DNA of 64,000 nt from Candidatus Accumulibacter meliphilus (GCA_003332265.1 QPGA01000005.1:1-64000); one strand, 5' to 3'. Counted from the stretch's first letter, positions 1 through 10,700 are shown. Translations and numbers: made by a program. The notes: generated from the sequence alone by a model not told the origin.

Positions 1-585
1 GCTGGGTCAGCAGCAAGCGGGCGATACGGCGGCTCTCCGGCAACATCAGGGAGCCAGCGGAGATTTCAGCGTTGTAAATGGCCACTCAGCACTTCTCTTC
101 GGGCAGCGACGATCATTAAAAAATCATGATGAATTGTACGGGAGGAGCCCGACTGCGCCTTCTGGTGACTGGTTGAATGCTCGGAAACACGAAGCCAGCA
201 CTCAACACTCACCACCCACCACTCACCACCCAACGCCGTGATGAGCTGCACACCTCCGGCGCACTTTTCACGCAGACCATCAGTGCGATGATAAACGACC
301 AGTGGCTCATAAACCGAGCCTGAGAACCAGAAGACGACAGCAGGCGCTACATGAGCGGCATGGAACGTATCTACCAGACATGGACGAACTGGCGATCTCG
401 CGGGCGAGGATCAATTGCGATCTCCAGAGGACAGACCTCCCGGAACTTCGACTCAGACGCCCCGCTCGCCTACCGACCGGGACCCTTTTTCCGTCAGCCC
501 CTCGACCGCTCGCCCGGTAGCTTTCCCGAACTCATCGGTAAGCGCCGCTACGACACAGCACCACTGGCTGCCCGACAGAACGAGC
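1..585. other. No supported gene; short simple-sequence tract
   Basis: Several short frames are open on both strands, but none has a recognisable domain, a good ribosome site or family-like composition. A C/A-rich simple stretch of near-repeats of CACTCACCACC lies at about 199-232. The region may be degenerate intergenic DNA downstream of the toxin-like gene. Confidence 0.5.
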
Positions 586-981
586 TCAGCGCTTACGCGA
601 TGCGCTGTCCTCGCACACCCAGCGCGCAAACGTCGCTTCGTCGATCTGGCCGGCCGCGACGGCGAGCACGGTCAGCGTCGCATCGGCCTGGCTGGCCACC
701 AGGCGCCAGCCGTTGAGCGCCAGAAACACGCCGACCGCTAGAAAAGCGACGCGCTTGTTGCCGTCGACGAAGGGGTGGTTCGGGTGGTTCCGCGCCAGAC
801 CGACGCCGTAGGCTGCGGCCAGTTCGGCCACGTCCGGCTGGCCATAGAGCGCAAGCTTGAGTGGCCGCGCGAGTGCGGATGCGAGCAGGTTCTCGTCACG
901 CAGCCCGCTCGCGCCGCCACGCTCGGCCAGGCTCTCGTCGTGCAACAATTCGACAGGTGATCCGGAATCCAGCCCGCCCAT
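586..981 (-). CDS. Doc/Fic-family (death-on-curing) toxin-like protein
   Basis: The product resembles the small Doc subgroup of Fic proteins, which in characterised toxin-antitoxin pairs phosphorylate EF-Tu. The diagnostic motif HPFVDGNKR is intact. It is preceded by the usual LHDESLAERGG and ALARP...LALYG segments and followed by the FLALNGWRL helix. The frame stays open to 1107, but family similarity begins only about 10 residues after the ATG at 981, which gives 131 aa, a normal Doc length. No strong ribosome site is seen there, so the start is uncertain. Oddity: the motif is preceded by a duplicated Asn-His-Pro (NHPNHPF), encoded by a 9-bp tandem repeat, where family members usually have a single NHPF. 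I see no antitoxin in the roughly 200 nt upstream. It may be a solitary or decayed toxin. The family call is firm; activity is unknown. Confidence 0.75.
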   Translation of the reverse strand: MGGLDSGSPVELLHDESLAERGGASGLRDENLLASALARPLKLALYGQPDVAELAAAYGVGLARNHPNHPFVDGNKRVAFLAVGVFLALNGWRLVASQADATLTVLAVAAGQIDEATFARWVCEDSASRKR

Positions 982-1212
982 CTGTAACGGTCGCTCGCTC
1001 TCCTTCAAGCTCGATGTTTTCGAGCGGAGGACGAGATGGACAAGGACGCGGAGCGGAAAACGTCTCGTCTCACGCCACTCCATATTTCTCTCTTTTCTCT
1101 CAGCCACTTCTAATTCGCCATTGGGCTTGCGCCAGTCGAAGAGCTCGCCTACCTGACGCGGGAGCCAGGCATTCAGTCCTCACCCGCTTCGCTCGAACTC
1201 TCCAGCCGCCGC

Positions 1213-2133
1213 TCAGGCGAAACGCTCGGCGAGCAAATCCAGGAGCCGCGGCGCGCCATCGTCGGACAGCAGATCAGCCAGTCGTCGCTCGGTCTGCGCC
1301 CAGATCTCCGCGCCATCGGGAACTCTCATGAAGTGGGGCTCGCTGTTCGGCTCTGACGCATAGGAGTGAAGCGGCCGGTAAGCTCCCGCGGCGGCAACCC
1401 CACTGCGCCCACGGTGGAGGACGTAAGCACCGGCATTGCTCGGAAAGCAGGCGATTTTCTCACCGGCCTGCCAGAGGCTGCGCTGGAGCCAGTAGGCCGG
1501 CGCCCCGTGGTTGACCCAGGGAGCAAGGTCGCGCCGCGCGTAGATGTCGCGGCGCACCGCGAGAAAAGATGCTTGTGCCTCGGGATAGGGATAGTTCCAG
1601 TGGCGCAGTTCGCCGGCCGCGGCGGCACCGTCGTGAATGAACGGCTGTGCGAGATCAATGAGCGTTTCAGGGTTTCGAAAAATCACGTCTGTGTCGACGG
1701 AGAGGATCAGATTGGCCCGCTCGCCAACAGGGTCCCCCGCGTCGAGTTCGTCGAGGAAACGAAGACCTCGACGCATGCCGCGTGCGTGATTCAACAGGAT
1801 GCGGTTCTCGACCAGAGAGATCCTCGGTGCGCGCCGGGCAAGCGCGCGTAGAAAGGCAATGCCGCCATCGCGCGATGCGTTGTCGACGACGACGACGCGA
1901 CGTACGCGATCGCGCGCGCTCTGCTCGGACAGGGTGAGCAGCATCAGCTTCAAGAAAGCGGTGGTCGAGAAGTTTACGGTGACCACCGCAAAGCGTGGGT
2001 CGCCGTCAAATCCCGGCACCTCCCGCGCCGGCCCTAGCCGTTGCCACGCCAGTGCCCAACCCTGGTCAACACGCTGTTCCAGAGCCCGACGGAGGCGCCC
2101 GATCCGTCCACGAAGCGGTATGCTCGACATCAT
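1213..2133 (-). CDS. Glycosyltransferase family 2-like protein
   Basis: The protein (306 aa) has the features of a GT-A fold family-2 glycosyltransferase. A nucleotide-binding beta strand (VVTVNFSTTAFLKLML) is followed by VVVVDNASRDGG, the NHARGMRRGL helix, and a DxD-like site in LILSVDTDVIF. Such enzymes transfer sugars from nucleotide-sugars to cell-surface polysaccharide, glycolipid or protein; the substrate cannot be inferred. The frame is open to 2253. The ATG at 2133 is preferred because GAGGA lies just upstream and the preceding residues are low-complexity Arg/Gly. A second ATG follows at 2130. The start overlaps the stop of the small upstream frame by ATGA, which suggests translational coupling. 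There is no membrane segment and no adjacent polysaccharide cluster. Confidence 0.8.
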   Translation of the reverse strand: MMSSIPLRGRIGRLRRALEQRVDQGWALAWQRLGPAREVPGFDGDPRFAVVTVNFSTTAFLKLMLLTLSEQSARDRVRRVVVVDNASRDGGIAFLRALARRAPRISLVENRILLNHARGMRRGLRFLDELDAGDPVGERANLILSVDTDVIFRNPETLIDLAQPFIHDGAAAAGELRHWNYPYPEAQASFLAVRRDIYARRDLAPWVNHGAPAYWLQRSLWQAGEKIACFPSNAGAYVLHRGRSGVAAAGAYRPLHSYASEPNSEPHFMRVPDGAEIWAQTERRLADLLSDDGAPRLLDLLAERFA

Positions 2134-2315
2134 GCGTCCTCGACGAGGAGATGTTGTCTGACAACAGCCCTCCCCCGCTCCGCCGCTGCCGCCGCGCCCT
2201 TCCGCAAGGCGAAGCTGCGGCGCTCGGCAGCGCCAAGACGCACAAGCAAGCATTGCCAGAGCGCGGCGCAGGCGAGCACCACATTGCTCACCCGGAAGGA
2301 TGGGGTCATGAGCAT
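2130..2315 (-). CDS. Possible small protein with N-terminal hydrophobic helix
   Basis: This 61-codon frame fills the gap between the MarC gene and the glycosyltransferase gene. A GAGGTG ribosome site sits 8 nt before its ATG at 2315 and overlaps the end of the MarC gene. Its TGA overlaps the glycosyltransferase ATG in the form ATGA. The N-terminal part is hydrophobic (SNVVLACAALWQCLLV) and could be a membrane helix; the rest is Ala/Arg-rich. I recognise no family. The coupling at both ends supports translation, but the composition could also be that of non-coding GC-rich DNA. Confidence 0.4.
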   Translation of the reverse strand: MLMTPSFRVSNVVLACAALWQCLLVRLGAAERRSFALRKGAAAAAERGRAVVRQHLLVEDA

Positions 2316-2324
2316 GGCGTCACC

Positions 2325-2930
2325 TCAGCCGTTGGCGAGCTGCAGGACAAAAGTATTGATTCCCCGCAACATCATTTCGATCGACACCGCGACCAGAACC
2401 AGCCCCATCAGACGTTCCAAGGCCACCACGAAGCGCTCGCCGGCGATGCGCTGGATGCGTTCGGCGAGCACCAGCACGACGGCGGAAACGGCCATCGTGA
2501 TACACAAGGCGCCGATCCATTCCAGGCGCCGCTCCGGCGCCTGCGATACCAGCAGCAGCACGGTGGCCAAAGCCGATGGCCCGGCGATGGCCGGAACGGC
2601 CAGCGGCACGATCAGCGGCTCACCCAGCAATTCGGGCCCGTCGGTAAGGCCCGGTTGCGGGAAAATCATGCGCAACGCGATCAGAAAGAGGATCACCCCG
2701 CCGCCGATTTGCAGCGACAGCTCGCTGAGGTTCATCAAGCGCAAGAAGCCATCGCCGACGAACATGAAAGTCAGCAACAGGACAAAGGCAATCAGCACCT
2801 CGCGCAAAATCACCCACGCGCGGCGCTCGGGCGGCACCGAGCGCAGGGCATTGGCGAAAATCGGAATGTTGCCGACCGGATCGGTGATCAGGATCAGCAG
2901 GATGGTCGCCGAGGCGAAAGTGTAGTTCAT
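2325..2930 (-). CDS. MarC family integral membrane protein
   Basis: The 201-aa product is an inner-membrane protein of the MarC/UPF0056 family. It has about six hydrophobic segments and the signature DPVGNIPIF in the first loop, then a second half with PLIVPLAVPAIAGPSAL, the usual internal PLAxPxxxGPG-like motif. Length is typical. The family was once linked to multiple antibiotic resistance but its function remains unsettled; export of small metabolites has been proposed for some members. No good ribosome site precedes the ATG at 2930. It is followed on the same strand by a small frame and a glycosyltransferase gene, probably co-transcribed. Confidence 0.9.
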   Translation of the reverse strand: MNYTFASATILLILITDPVGNIPIFANALRSVPPERRAWVILREVLIAFVLLLTFMFVGDGFLRLMNLSELSLQIGGGVILFLIALRMIFPQPGLTDGPELLGEPLIVPLAVPAIAGPSALATVLLLVSQAPERRLEWIGALCITMAVSAVVLVLAERIQRIAGERFVVALERLMGLVLVAVSIEMMLRGINTFVLQLANG

Positions 2931-3105
2931 CGATGGATGGCTGGTTTTTCAGCAGCGGATCGCAAAGCTCCAGGCCGAGAAAGATAAGCGATAAGCGCGG
3001 CGACTGTCTGCGTCGGGAAAGGCGATGATACGAGGTAATTGGCAGTGCAGGACAACAGCTCCGCCCGTTTTTCGCCGCGCAGCAACGGGCGCCGCTCCGC
3101 GCGCC

Positions 3106-3639
3106 TCAAGAAAGCACGGGAAGTGCCCGAACGGTCCCGGGCCCCGCTCCGAGCACCGCAGCACGGGCCAGGGCGCCATAGTCCATGTCGCTGTGAAAGA
3201 TGTGGCCGACGGTCGCGCTGAGGATGTAATTCATGAGCAGAAATCCCGGTTCGGCGTTGTCGTTTTCCTGGTCCATCTGGTCTACCCGAGCGCGGATGAG
3301 CTGCATCTCGTCGAGCATCACCTGATGCTCGAAGCGGTGCTCGGCGAGGTCTTCGTAGCCCAATTCCGCCAGCACCCCTTCCTCGTAGAGGAAATGAGAT
3401 CGGAAGAGCACATGAAGCTCGGCCGTCATCCGCTGCAACTGCTCGACATCGCCGTGCTTGCGCCAGACATCCGAGCTTTTCACCGCCAGGGCGAAGATGG
3501 CCTCGTGCTGGGCGTCGATTTGCGGCTGGCCGATATTGAGACGACCATCCCAGGCGATCAACTGCTTGAGCGAAAAATTCGTCAAGCCGTGAACCCCTGA
3601 CATGCGACCGTCGAACATGGCGCGTGAGCTCATAGCCAT
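3106..3639 (-). CDS. Bacteriohemerythrin (hemerythrin-like O2-binding protein)
   Basis: The 177-aa protein is a single-domain hemerythrin, a four-helix bundle that binds a di-iron centre and carries or senses oxygen. Iron-ligand positions are visible: H45 in the QHEAIF helix, H82 and E86 in HFLYEE, H101 and H105 in HRFEH, and a late H...D pair in VGHIFHSDMDY. The start ATG at 3639 follows a strong AGGAGAAGG site. About 30 residues precede the domain and a Gly/Ala/Pro tail follows it; neither looks like a signal peptide. Oddity: bases 3397-3412, coding residues 77-81 beside ligand H82, are identical to the start of a common Illumina adapter, so this short stretch should be confirmed in reads. 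Confidence 0.9.
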   Translation of the reverse strand: MAMSSRAMFDGRMSGVHGLTNFSLKQLIAWDGRLNIGQPQIDAQHEAIFALAVKSSDVWRKHGDVEQLQRMTAELHVLFRSHFLYEEGVLAELGYEDLAEHRFEHQVMLDEMQLIRARVDQMDQENDNAEPGFLLMNYILSATVGHIFHSDMDYGALARAAVLGAGPGTVRALPVLS

Positions 3640-4003
3640 GATCCTTCTCCTCTAGAATTCAGCGTTCTACCGCCTTGGTTTCGAGCATGGCCAGCCAGAT
3701 CGCTCGCGCAATTCAGGGCCCTCGTTGTATCGAGAACTCGCAGCAGCTCCTTCGTCTTCATCAGGAAAATGAGCCGCCATGCCGGCGGTAAGCGCGTGGC
3801 GGGCGGGCTGGCTGCCTGTGCCCACCGCCGCTGCGTTGAAGCAGGATTTTTGCCTATCCTATACGACCCACCCACAACAAAACGATTCAAAAGTCTCACT
3901 TCTGCTCTTCCCGGAGAGATGATTTCTTGGCGATCGCAAGGCGCACAGAGGGCGCAGGTCAGCAGGGAAGCGGGCCAGCGGGGCAAGTGCGCGGCCGGCC
4001 TGC
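3640..4003. other. Intergenic region, no supported gene
   Basis: A 118-codon minus-strand frame (3630-3986) overlaps the hemerythrin start and has no family-like features. I see no conserved RNA or convincing terminator. The hemerythrin promoter probably lies near the left end. Confidence 0.5.
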
Positions 4004-4495
4004 TCAGGGCGTGCCGCGATCGAGCGCGCGTTGATAAAGATCGACGATCATGGCGGCAAGATGTTCCGGCGAGGCGCGCCCGCCCTGCCCTTGCAGGACG
4101 GCCTTGACAATGCCTTCGAGCACGGCTGTGTCAAGCACCGGAGCCTCGGCCACAGCAGCACTTTCCGAGTTCACCGTGTAGGCGGCCCTGACTTGCGCGA
4201 TGCCACGCGCACCGCGCCCGGTCGCCAGCCAGTCGACGCTGACGCCGGCCACGGCGGCAATGGCCAGAGCCTTGTCCAGCGGCGGCATGCGCCCGTCTCT
4301 GAGATAAGTCCTCAGCACCGACTCGGCCATGCCGCAGCGGCGCGCAAACGACGACACCGACTCGTCGCCGATGGCCGCTTTCAAGCGCGCTGCGAGCGCG
4401 CCGGCGTCGATGTCGGCAAACGGTCGCGGATCGAGGGCCCGCTCGGCTGTCGTCGTATTTGGCTTGGAGCCAGGATTGGCGGCAGATCCAGTCAT
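4004..4495 (-). CDS. HTH (phage-repressor-like) transcriptional regulator
   Basis: The 163-aa protein has an N-terminal helix-turn-helix of the lambda-repressor type at about residues 30-90: AARLKAAIG, SSFARRCGMAESVLRTYLRDGRMP, then LDKALAIAAVAGVSVDWLATGRG. This is the layout of Bce- and Bordetella-type phage repressor N-domains. The C-terminal part is short and helical and lacks the S24/LexA peptidase. The frame is open much further upstream, but the ATG at 4495 is chosen because the preceding residues lie in the intergenic control region. The gene is divergent from the giant surface-protein gene, with 253 bp between starts. It is therefore a candidate regulator of that gene and of itself; this is inference from position. 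Confidence 0.75.
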   Translation of the reverse strand: MTGSAANPGSKPNTTTAERALDPRPFADIDAGALAARLKAAIGDESVSSFARRCGMAESVLRTYLRDGRMPPLDKALAIAAVAGVSVDWLATGRGARGIAQVRAAYTVNSESAAVAEAPVLDTAVLEGIVKAVLQGQGGRASPEHLAAMIVDLYQRALDRGTP

Positions 4496-4541
4496 TAACA
4501 ACCTGTAAAAAACAAAACGAGGAAAAACTCGCAAGAAACTG

Positions 4542-4570
4542 TTGACATATCGCAACATCTTGCTGACAAT
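4542..4570 (+). promoter_or_regulatory. Predicted sigma-70 promoter for the giant gene
   Basis: TTGACA at 4542-4547 is a perfect -35 box. After a 17-nt spacer comes GACAAT at 4565-4570, a 4/6 match to the -10 consensus. It would give a 5' untranslated leader of about 170 nt. A short palindrome, CGAG-N6-CTCG at 4518-4531, lies just upstream and could be an operator. Confidence 0.45.
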
Positions 4571-4715
4571 CGGGCTCAGCATCATAGCAGAAAAACTGCA
4601 GTCCGAGCAGCCGGCACACGCTACAGGAGATGCAGGAGCTGCATGAGTTGCAGCCGCTGGTGACCCACAGACGACCGCTACCGGTCGCTGAGAAACGTAG
4701 GTTTTTTGTCCGTTG

Positions 4716-4740
4716 GCATTGAGTTTGGCAATGCGAGGGG
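4716..4740 (+). promoter_or_regulatory. Ribosome site with adjacent hairpin, decides the giant-gene start
   Basis: GAGGGG at 4735-4740 stands 8 nt before the ATG at 4749. This makes 4749 a better start than the in-frame ATGs at 4713 and 4731. A perfect inverted repeat GCATTG / CAATGC (4716-4721 and 4729-4734) ends next to the ribosome site and could form a small hairpin controlling access. No known riboswitch was recognised. Confidence 0.45.
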
Positions 4741-4748
4741 GAACAAAC

Positions 4749-7700
4749 ATGCGCAAGTCCACAGGCAAGAACACTTGTCCCGACGCTCCAGACGCTCCCG
4801 ATGCTTCCGATCGCGGCCTTCTGCCCGGTGAGCCGCCGCCCGCACAGCCAGCGCGCCCAAGCCAGCGAGCAGCGCCGCCAGCGCCAATACAGCTCGCAGC
4901 CACAGGCAGGCAACGCGAAGTTGCGGCGGCAAAGCTCCATTTCGAGGCCCTCGAACCGCGCATTCTTCTCGACGGCGATCCCGCCGCAGGAGTCATGACT
5001 CTTGCCGGCAGCATCGACGTTCCCGGCGAGCAGGATTACTACCGGTTCACCGTCGATGAAGCCAGCCGTGTCGTCCTCGACAGCCTGAGCAATCGCAGCG
5101 ACTTGAGCTGGCGCCTGGACGGTCCCGGCGGCCTGGTAGGACAGAGCTCTTTCAGCGCCACCGATTCCCCATCCACCAGTCCGCCGGCCTACGATCTGAC
5201 GCCCGGCCAATACCAACTGCGCGTCGATGGCGCGCAGGAGGCGCTGGGCGCCTACTCGCTACGCGTGATCGACGCCGCTTCGGCAAGCGTGATCGCGCCA
5301 GACACGCCGGTCAACGGCGTGCTCGAAGTCGGCAACCAGAGCGCAGCCTACCGCTTCCGTGCCAACGCCGGGGACAGCTACGCTTTCAAGGCCACGACGC
5401 CCGCCGCCGCTGCACTTTTCGGACGCCTGCTCGACCCCTTTGGCCGCCAGGAGGGCGTCAGCTTCGATGCCCGGCGCGATGGCGCGCGCTTCACCGTACA
5501 ACACAGCGGCGAATACCTGCTCCTGCTCGCAGGCGCTATCGCCAATCAGGCAGCGCTGGCCTACGAATTCACCCTGCAAACGGTGGTTGACAGCGTCTCG
5601 CCACTGCGCATCGGCGAAACGCAGATCGCCCACATCGACCAGCCCGGCAAAGTCGCTCACTTCAAGTTTGATGTGGACGCGACGACAGAAGTCATTTTCG
5701 ACCGCCTGAACAACGCCGGCTTCGCCTGGTCGCTGAGCGGGCCGGCCGGTCAGCAGGTCGCGCGCGTCATGGCGTGGCAAAGCACGCTCTTCGACGGCGT
5801 CGAGCGACTGCTGTTGCCGCCCGGAAGCTATACCCTGTCAGTCGGCCTCGACGGCACAGGCACGGGTAGTTTCCCTTTCCGCTTGCTCGCCGCCGACGCG
5901 GCGCCGGAGCTCGTCGCGAACGCAGTTACGAGCGGCCAGCTCGAGCAGGCCACCGCGTCGCAGATTTACAAGATAGCGCTCAATGCCGGCGACAAGCTCT
6001 TCCTTGAGCCGCGCTCGGTCGCCGGCGGCTCACTCGCCTGGCGCCTGGTCGATCCCTGGGGAGTGCGAGTCGCGGCCGGAAATTTCAGCGCCGTGGCGAA
6101 TCCCGCCACCATGACCCGACCATTTACGCTGCCATCGAGCGGCGAGTACTGGCTGCTGCTCGATGGCGCGGACAACAACGCCGCCGACGTGGCGCTCGCT
6201 TACGAATTCTCGCTGCACGCAGTCCCCGATGTGACCCGGACGCTGACCCTTGGCGAGACCCTTGGCGAGACCATTTCCGAAGCCATCGCCAGCGCTGGCC
6301 AGTCGACGATCTTCACTTTCGATCTGGCCGAAGAAACGCAAGTAGCGTTCGAAGCACAGAGTCTGCGCGCCGATATCGTCTGGTCACTGGCCGGACCGCG
6401 CGGCAAAGAGGTCACCGATCGGCGTTTCGACGATAGCGGAGTCAGCGGGAGCAGCGGCGCCAGCACGCCCGCCAGCCACCTCAGTATCCTGACTCTACCG
6501 CCCGGCGAACACCAGCTGACGGTGCACGGCACAGCCGCCGCCAGCGGCGAGTTTTCCTTCCGCCTGCTCGATCTGGCGGCTGCGCCCGCGCTGTCGCTCG
6601 ATACCACCAGCAGCATCGTCCTGCCCCCCGGCAACAGCACCCACAGCTATCGCTTCCTTGCCAACGCCGGCGACCAGATCGCCCTCGAGAACATGAGTGG
6701 CAGTAGCGGCGGCAGTGACAGCAGTAACAGCGCTGGCCAAGAAGTCATCTGGCGGCTGATCGACCGTTTCGGCCGCGACGTCGGCGCACCCACCGCCCTA
6801 CCGGCTGCCGGCAACAGCTCCGACGTCCGGCTGCTGAGCAGCGACGGCGCCTACACCCTGCTGCTCGAAGGGCGCGTCGACGCGACGACGCCGCGCGACT
6901 ATGGCTTCCAGCTCAAGCGCGTCGGCCATCTGGACCTGGCCGCACTGCCCACCGGTGAGGCAGTGCCTCTCGGCACGATGCTTGCCGGCCTGCTGCCCAC
7001 GGCCGAAGCCACCCGGACCTATCGCTTCACGCTTGCCGACGACCGTCAACTGGTGTTCGACACGCAGGGTGACTTCAGTAGCGCCGTCTGGTCCTTGCAA
7101 GGGCCACGCGGCAGCGAAGTGGAGAGCCGCCCGCTTTACCGCAGCGACGCCGCCGACACCAACCCATTCCTGAATCTCCCGGCGGGAGACTACGCCCTGA
7201 CAGTCAAAGGCAGTGCCGCAACAGGCAGTGTCTATGGTGACGGCGCCTACGCTTTCCGTCTACTCGACAGTGAGAGCTTCGAGGAATTGGTGCTCGGCCA
7301 GCGAGTGGTGACCATGCGCGTGGCGGCCGCCTCGACGATCGGCTACCGCGTTTCCGCAACGACCGGCAGCACCCTGATCCTGAACGCCGTGGATTCGGCT
7401 GGCGGCGTCTGGCGTCTGCTCGACCCCTTCGGACGCCAGGTCGCGGCGGCCTCGGGCGCGAGCATCACGACCAGCATCAACATCGCCACGACTGGCCGCT
7501 ACACGCTGCTCAACGATGGCTACTACGGCGCCAGAGGCGCGTCAAATGTCGGCTTCACGCTTGCCAGGCAGACCAGAGTCAGCGAGGCGCTGGTCTTCAA
7601 CCGCCCGATCAGCGTCAGCTCGGCCGGCGTCGGCAGTGTCGCCGAATATCGCTTCACCCTCGACCAGGCGAGCACTCTCGTCTTTGATGCCCTGAGCGGT

Positions 7701-10700
7701 CCCTTGAGTGGCCCCCCGAGTGCGCCATCCTCCCGCTGGATGCTTGCCGGTCCGCTCGGCACGGTACGCGGATGGACTTCCTTCCGCGACGATCAGGGGC
7801 AGATTTTTCGGCTAGGGCCTGGCGACTACCTGCTGACCCTGGACACTTTCAGCCCGCAGGTCGCGGAATATCGCTTCCGCGTCCTGAATGCCGACGCCGC
7901 CATCGACCTGCTCTCGGGGGCAAGCAGCAACGAAACGATCCCCGCGGGTGAAACGCGTCTCTATCGCTTCACCGCAGAAGCCGGCCAGCACAGCATCGTC
8001 TCCCAACTGAAGCTCACCGCCAACGCCAATCAAAAAGTCTCCTGGCAAGTGTGGGATCCCTACGACCGCCCGATCGCCACTCTCCGCACGAGCGTCACGG
8101 AAACCGAGTTGCCGAGTAGCGGCGAATATCTGCTGGCTGTGTTTCCCGACTTCGGCTACGAGGCGCCAGACTCTTCGCCACGACCCATTGCCTTCGCCTT
8201 CGCCCTGACGACTTCCCGTACGGCACCGCTGACGCTCAACGAGCGCAGCTTCGGCAGCATCGAGCGCGTGGGAGAAGGCGTCAGCTACGGCTTCACGCTC
8301 ACCGCACCGAGCTCACTGCTGATCGACACGGGCCAAATTAGCGGCGCCGACGCTCGCGATTTCGTGTGGCGATTGAGCGGGCCGCGCGGCGTGGAAGCGC
8401 CGCTCAACGGCGCTGCTGGCAACGCGCCGCTGAACAGCTTCGCCAGTACGCGCTCCAGCGTGCTGTCGCTGCCCGCCGGCAACTACAAATTCGACGTAGC
8501 CAGCCCCACCCTGGCCACCGGCAGCTTCAGCTTTCGCTTGCTCGACACGGCCGACCTGCCGCTTCTTCCGTTCGAAAGCTTCATCCCACTGACTCTTAGC
8601 CCGGCAAGCGAGGCACAGGCATTCTCGCTGCGCGTCGAGGAGGACAGCGACTTCATCTTCACGCCTACCATCACGCCGACGCGCGACAGCGACTGGCGCA
8701 TACTCGACAGCCTCGGCAGAGCACTGCTCAGCGGCCGCATGTCGGAGAGTAATGACCTCTTCAAACTGCCGGCCGGCAGCTACACCTTCGTCGTCGACGG
8801 CCAGCAAATCGACAACCGTAGCGATGACGGCAGCAATACCAACAGCGATAGCTATGAATTCGTGCTGCGCCGCCTGCTGGTCCGCAGCCAGGAAATGATG
8901 CTTGGCAGCGAAGTTTCCGGAGTTATCGATCAGCCCGGCCTGGTTCGCGAGTATGTTTTTTCGATCGACGCGCCGACGACGCTCTTTCTGGAGGCCCTGA
9001 GTGACAGCGACAATCTGAGCTGGGAGCTACGCGGACCGACTGAACTCATCCACCGCAACCGTAGCTTCGGTGGCCATGCCACCGTCGAGCCGATCCGGCT
9101 GGACGCTGCCGGCCTCTATCGACTGCGCATCGTCCCCAGCTTTGGCCGCACCGATGACTTCCGTTTCCGCCTGCTCGATGCCGGCCAGGCCGAAACCCTG
9201 CCTCTCGATAGCACGCAAACCCTACTCTTCGACGCCGCCAGCCGCCTGCAACTTTTCCGCATAGAGGGCACAGCCGGCGACCGCCTGAGCCTCGACGTTC
9301 TCAGCCTGAGCGGCGGCGCGGCAGCGCTGCGATTATTGGCCACCGACGGCCTGCAGAGCATCGTCAACGCTGCCGCCGACAGCAGCGACCCAGCAATTGC
9401 AGCGACTCTCCCGCGCAGCGGTACATACCTCTTGATCGTCGTCGGCAGGAGCGCCAACGACGCGCCACTGACGCTGCGCTATGCGGCGACACTAGTCAGC
9501 CCCAAGGTCGCGACACTGACCGTCGGCAGCGAGGCCGCTGGAAACACCCGGCTTCCCGACTTTGCCGATCAATGGCAACTCTCGCTCGACTGGCCGACAC
9601 GCCTGCTCTTCGACGGACTCACCGCTTCCGGAAACCGCTGGACCTTGCGCGCCGCCGACGGCTCGCTGCGCGCCTCCGGCGTCTGCGACAGCAATACCTT
9701 TCTTGCCCTCGATGCAGGCGCCTACACCTTCGCCGTGGAGGCCGACCAGGTCGAAGGTGTAGGCCCCTACGCTTTCCGCCTGCTCGACGTCGGTGCCGCC
9801 GAAACGCTGGCGCTGGACGAGGAGATACGCGGAACCCTGGGCGCCAGCAGCGGCGCGCAAATTTTTCGCGTGCCGCCGGTGAACGATGGCGGGCCATTGA
9901 CGGTTGCGGCCCGCAGCAGTGACAGCGCCGCGGGCATACTCAGTGTCTACGACGCTAACGGCATTCTGCTTGACGAATCCACGCTTCCGTTCGGCGAGCA
10001 GATCGAACTGGACAGCGCCACCGACGGGGAAAGTTTTCTGGTCCTGGAAATCGACCCGCTTGTCGCGACGTCGCTCAACTATGAGTTCAAGGTCCACCAG
10101 GCGAGCCTCTTGCGCGCGCCGCGTGGTGAACCCCTCGCTGGAGTCCTGGCGCACTCGGGCGACCTCGTCCGCTACCGAGTCAGCCTGCCGTTCGCTGCCA
10201 CCCTGCCGACGCATGCCTGGGTACACGATGCTGGCTCGCGCGACATCCGCTGGCGTCTGCTAGCCGCTGGCGCAGATTCCGGCTCGGCTGACTGGTGGCC
10301 CAACAACGACGCCAGCTACACGGAACTGCTCGGCGTTGGTGACTACGAGCTGATCATCGAGGCGACAGCCGACCAGGCCACCTACCACCTGCAACTGCTC
10401 GCTTCCGAACACACGGAAGCACTCACCGCGACGGGAACGAACGGCCAGCTGACGAATGCTCGCCACGCCGTCGTCTACCACTATGATGTCCAAAGGGCTG
10501 GCGATCATCGGCTGCAGATCGCCACCGCCAGCGCGTCGCCCGTCCGCTGGGCAATCTACGACGCCGCGGGTCGGCAAGTGCAAAGCGGCGACAATCTCGA
10601 CGTCAACGGCGCCGCCGCGACACATCACCTCGTTGACCTTGGCGAACTTCAGGTCGGACGCTTCATGGTCATCCTTTCGAGCGCCGCTCAGAGTAAGGAC

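Noticed and set aside
199..232. C/A-rich near-repeat as a CRISPR-like or tandem array
   Set aside because: Too short and irregular; no spacers or repeat-length regularity.
302..741. Plus-strand frames of 72-121 codons left of the Doc-like gene
   Set aside because: They overlap one another in different frames, have Arg/Ser/Pro-rich composition and show no recognisable motif.
3630..3986. 118-codon minus-strand frame before the hemerythrin gene
   Set aside because: It overlaps the hemerythrin start and lacks any domain or good start.
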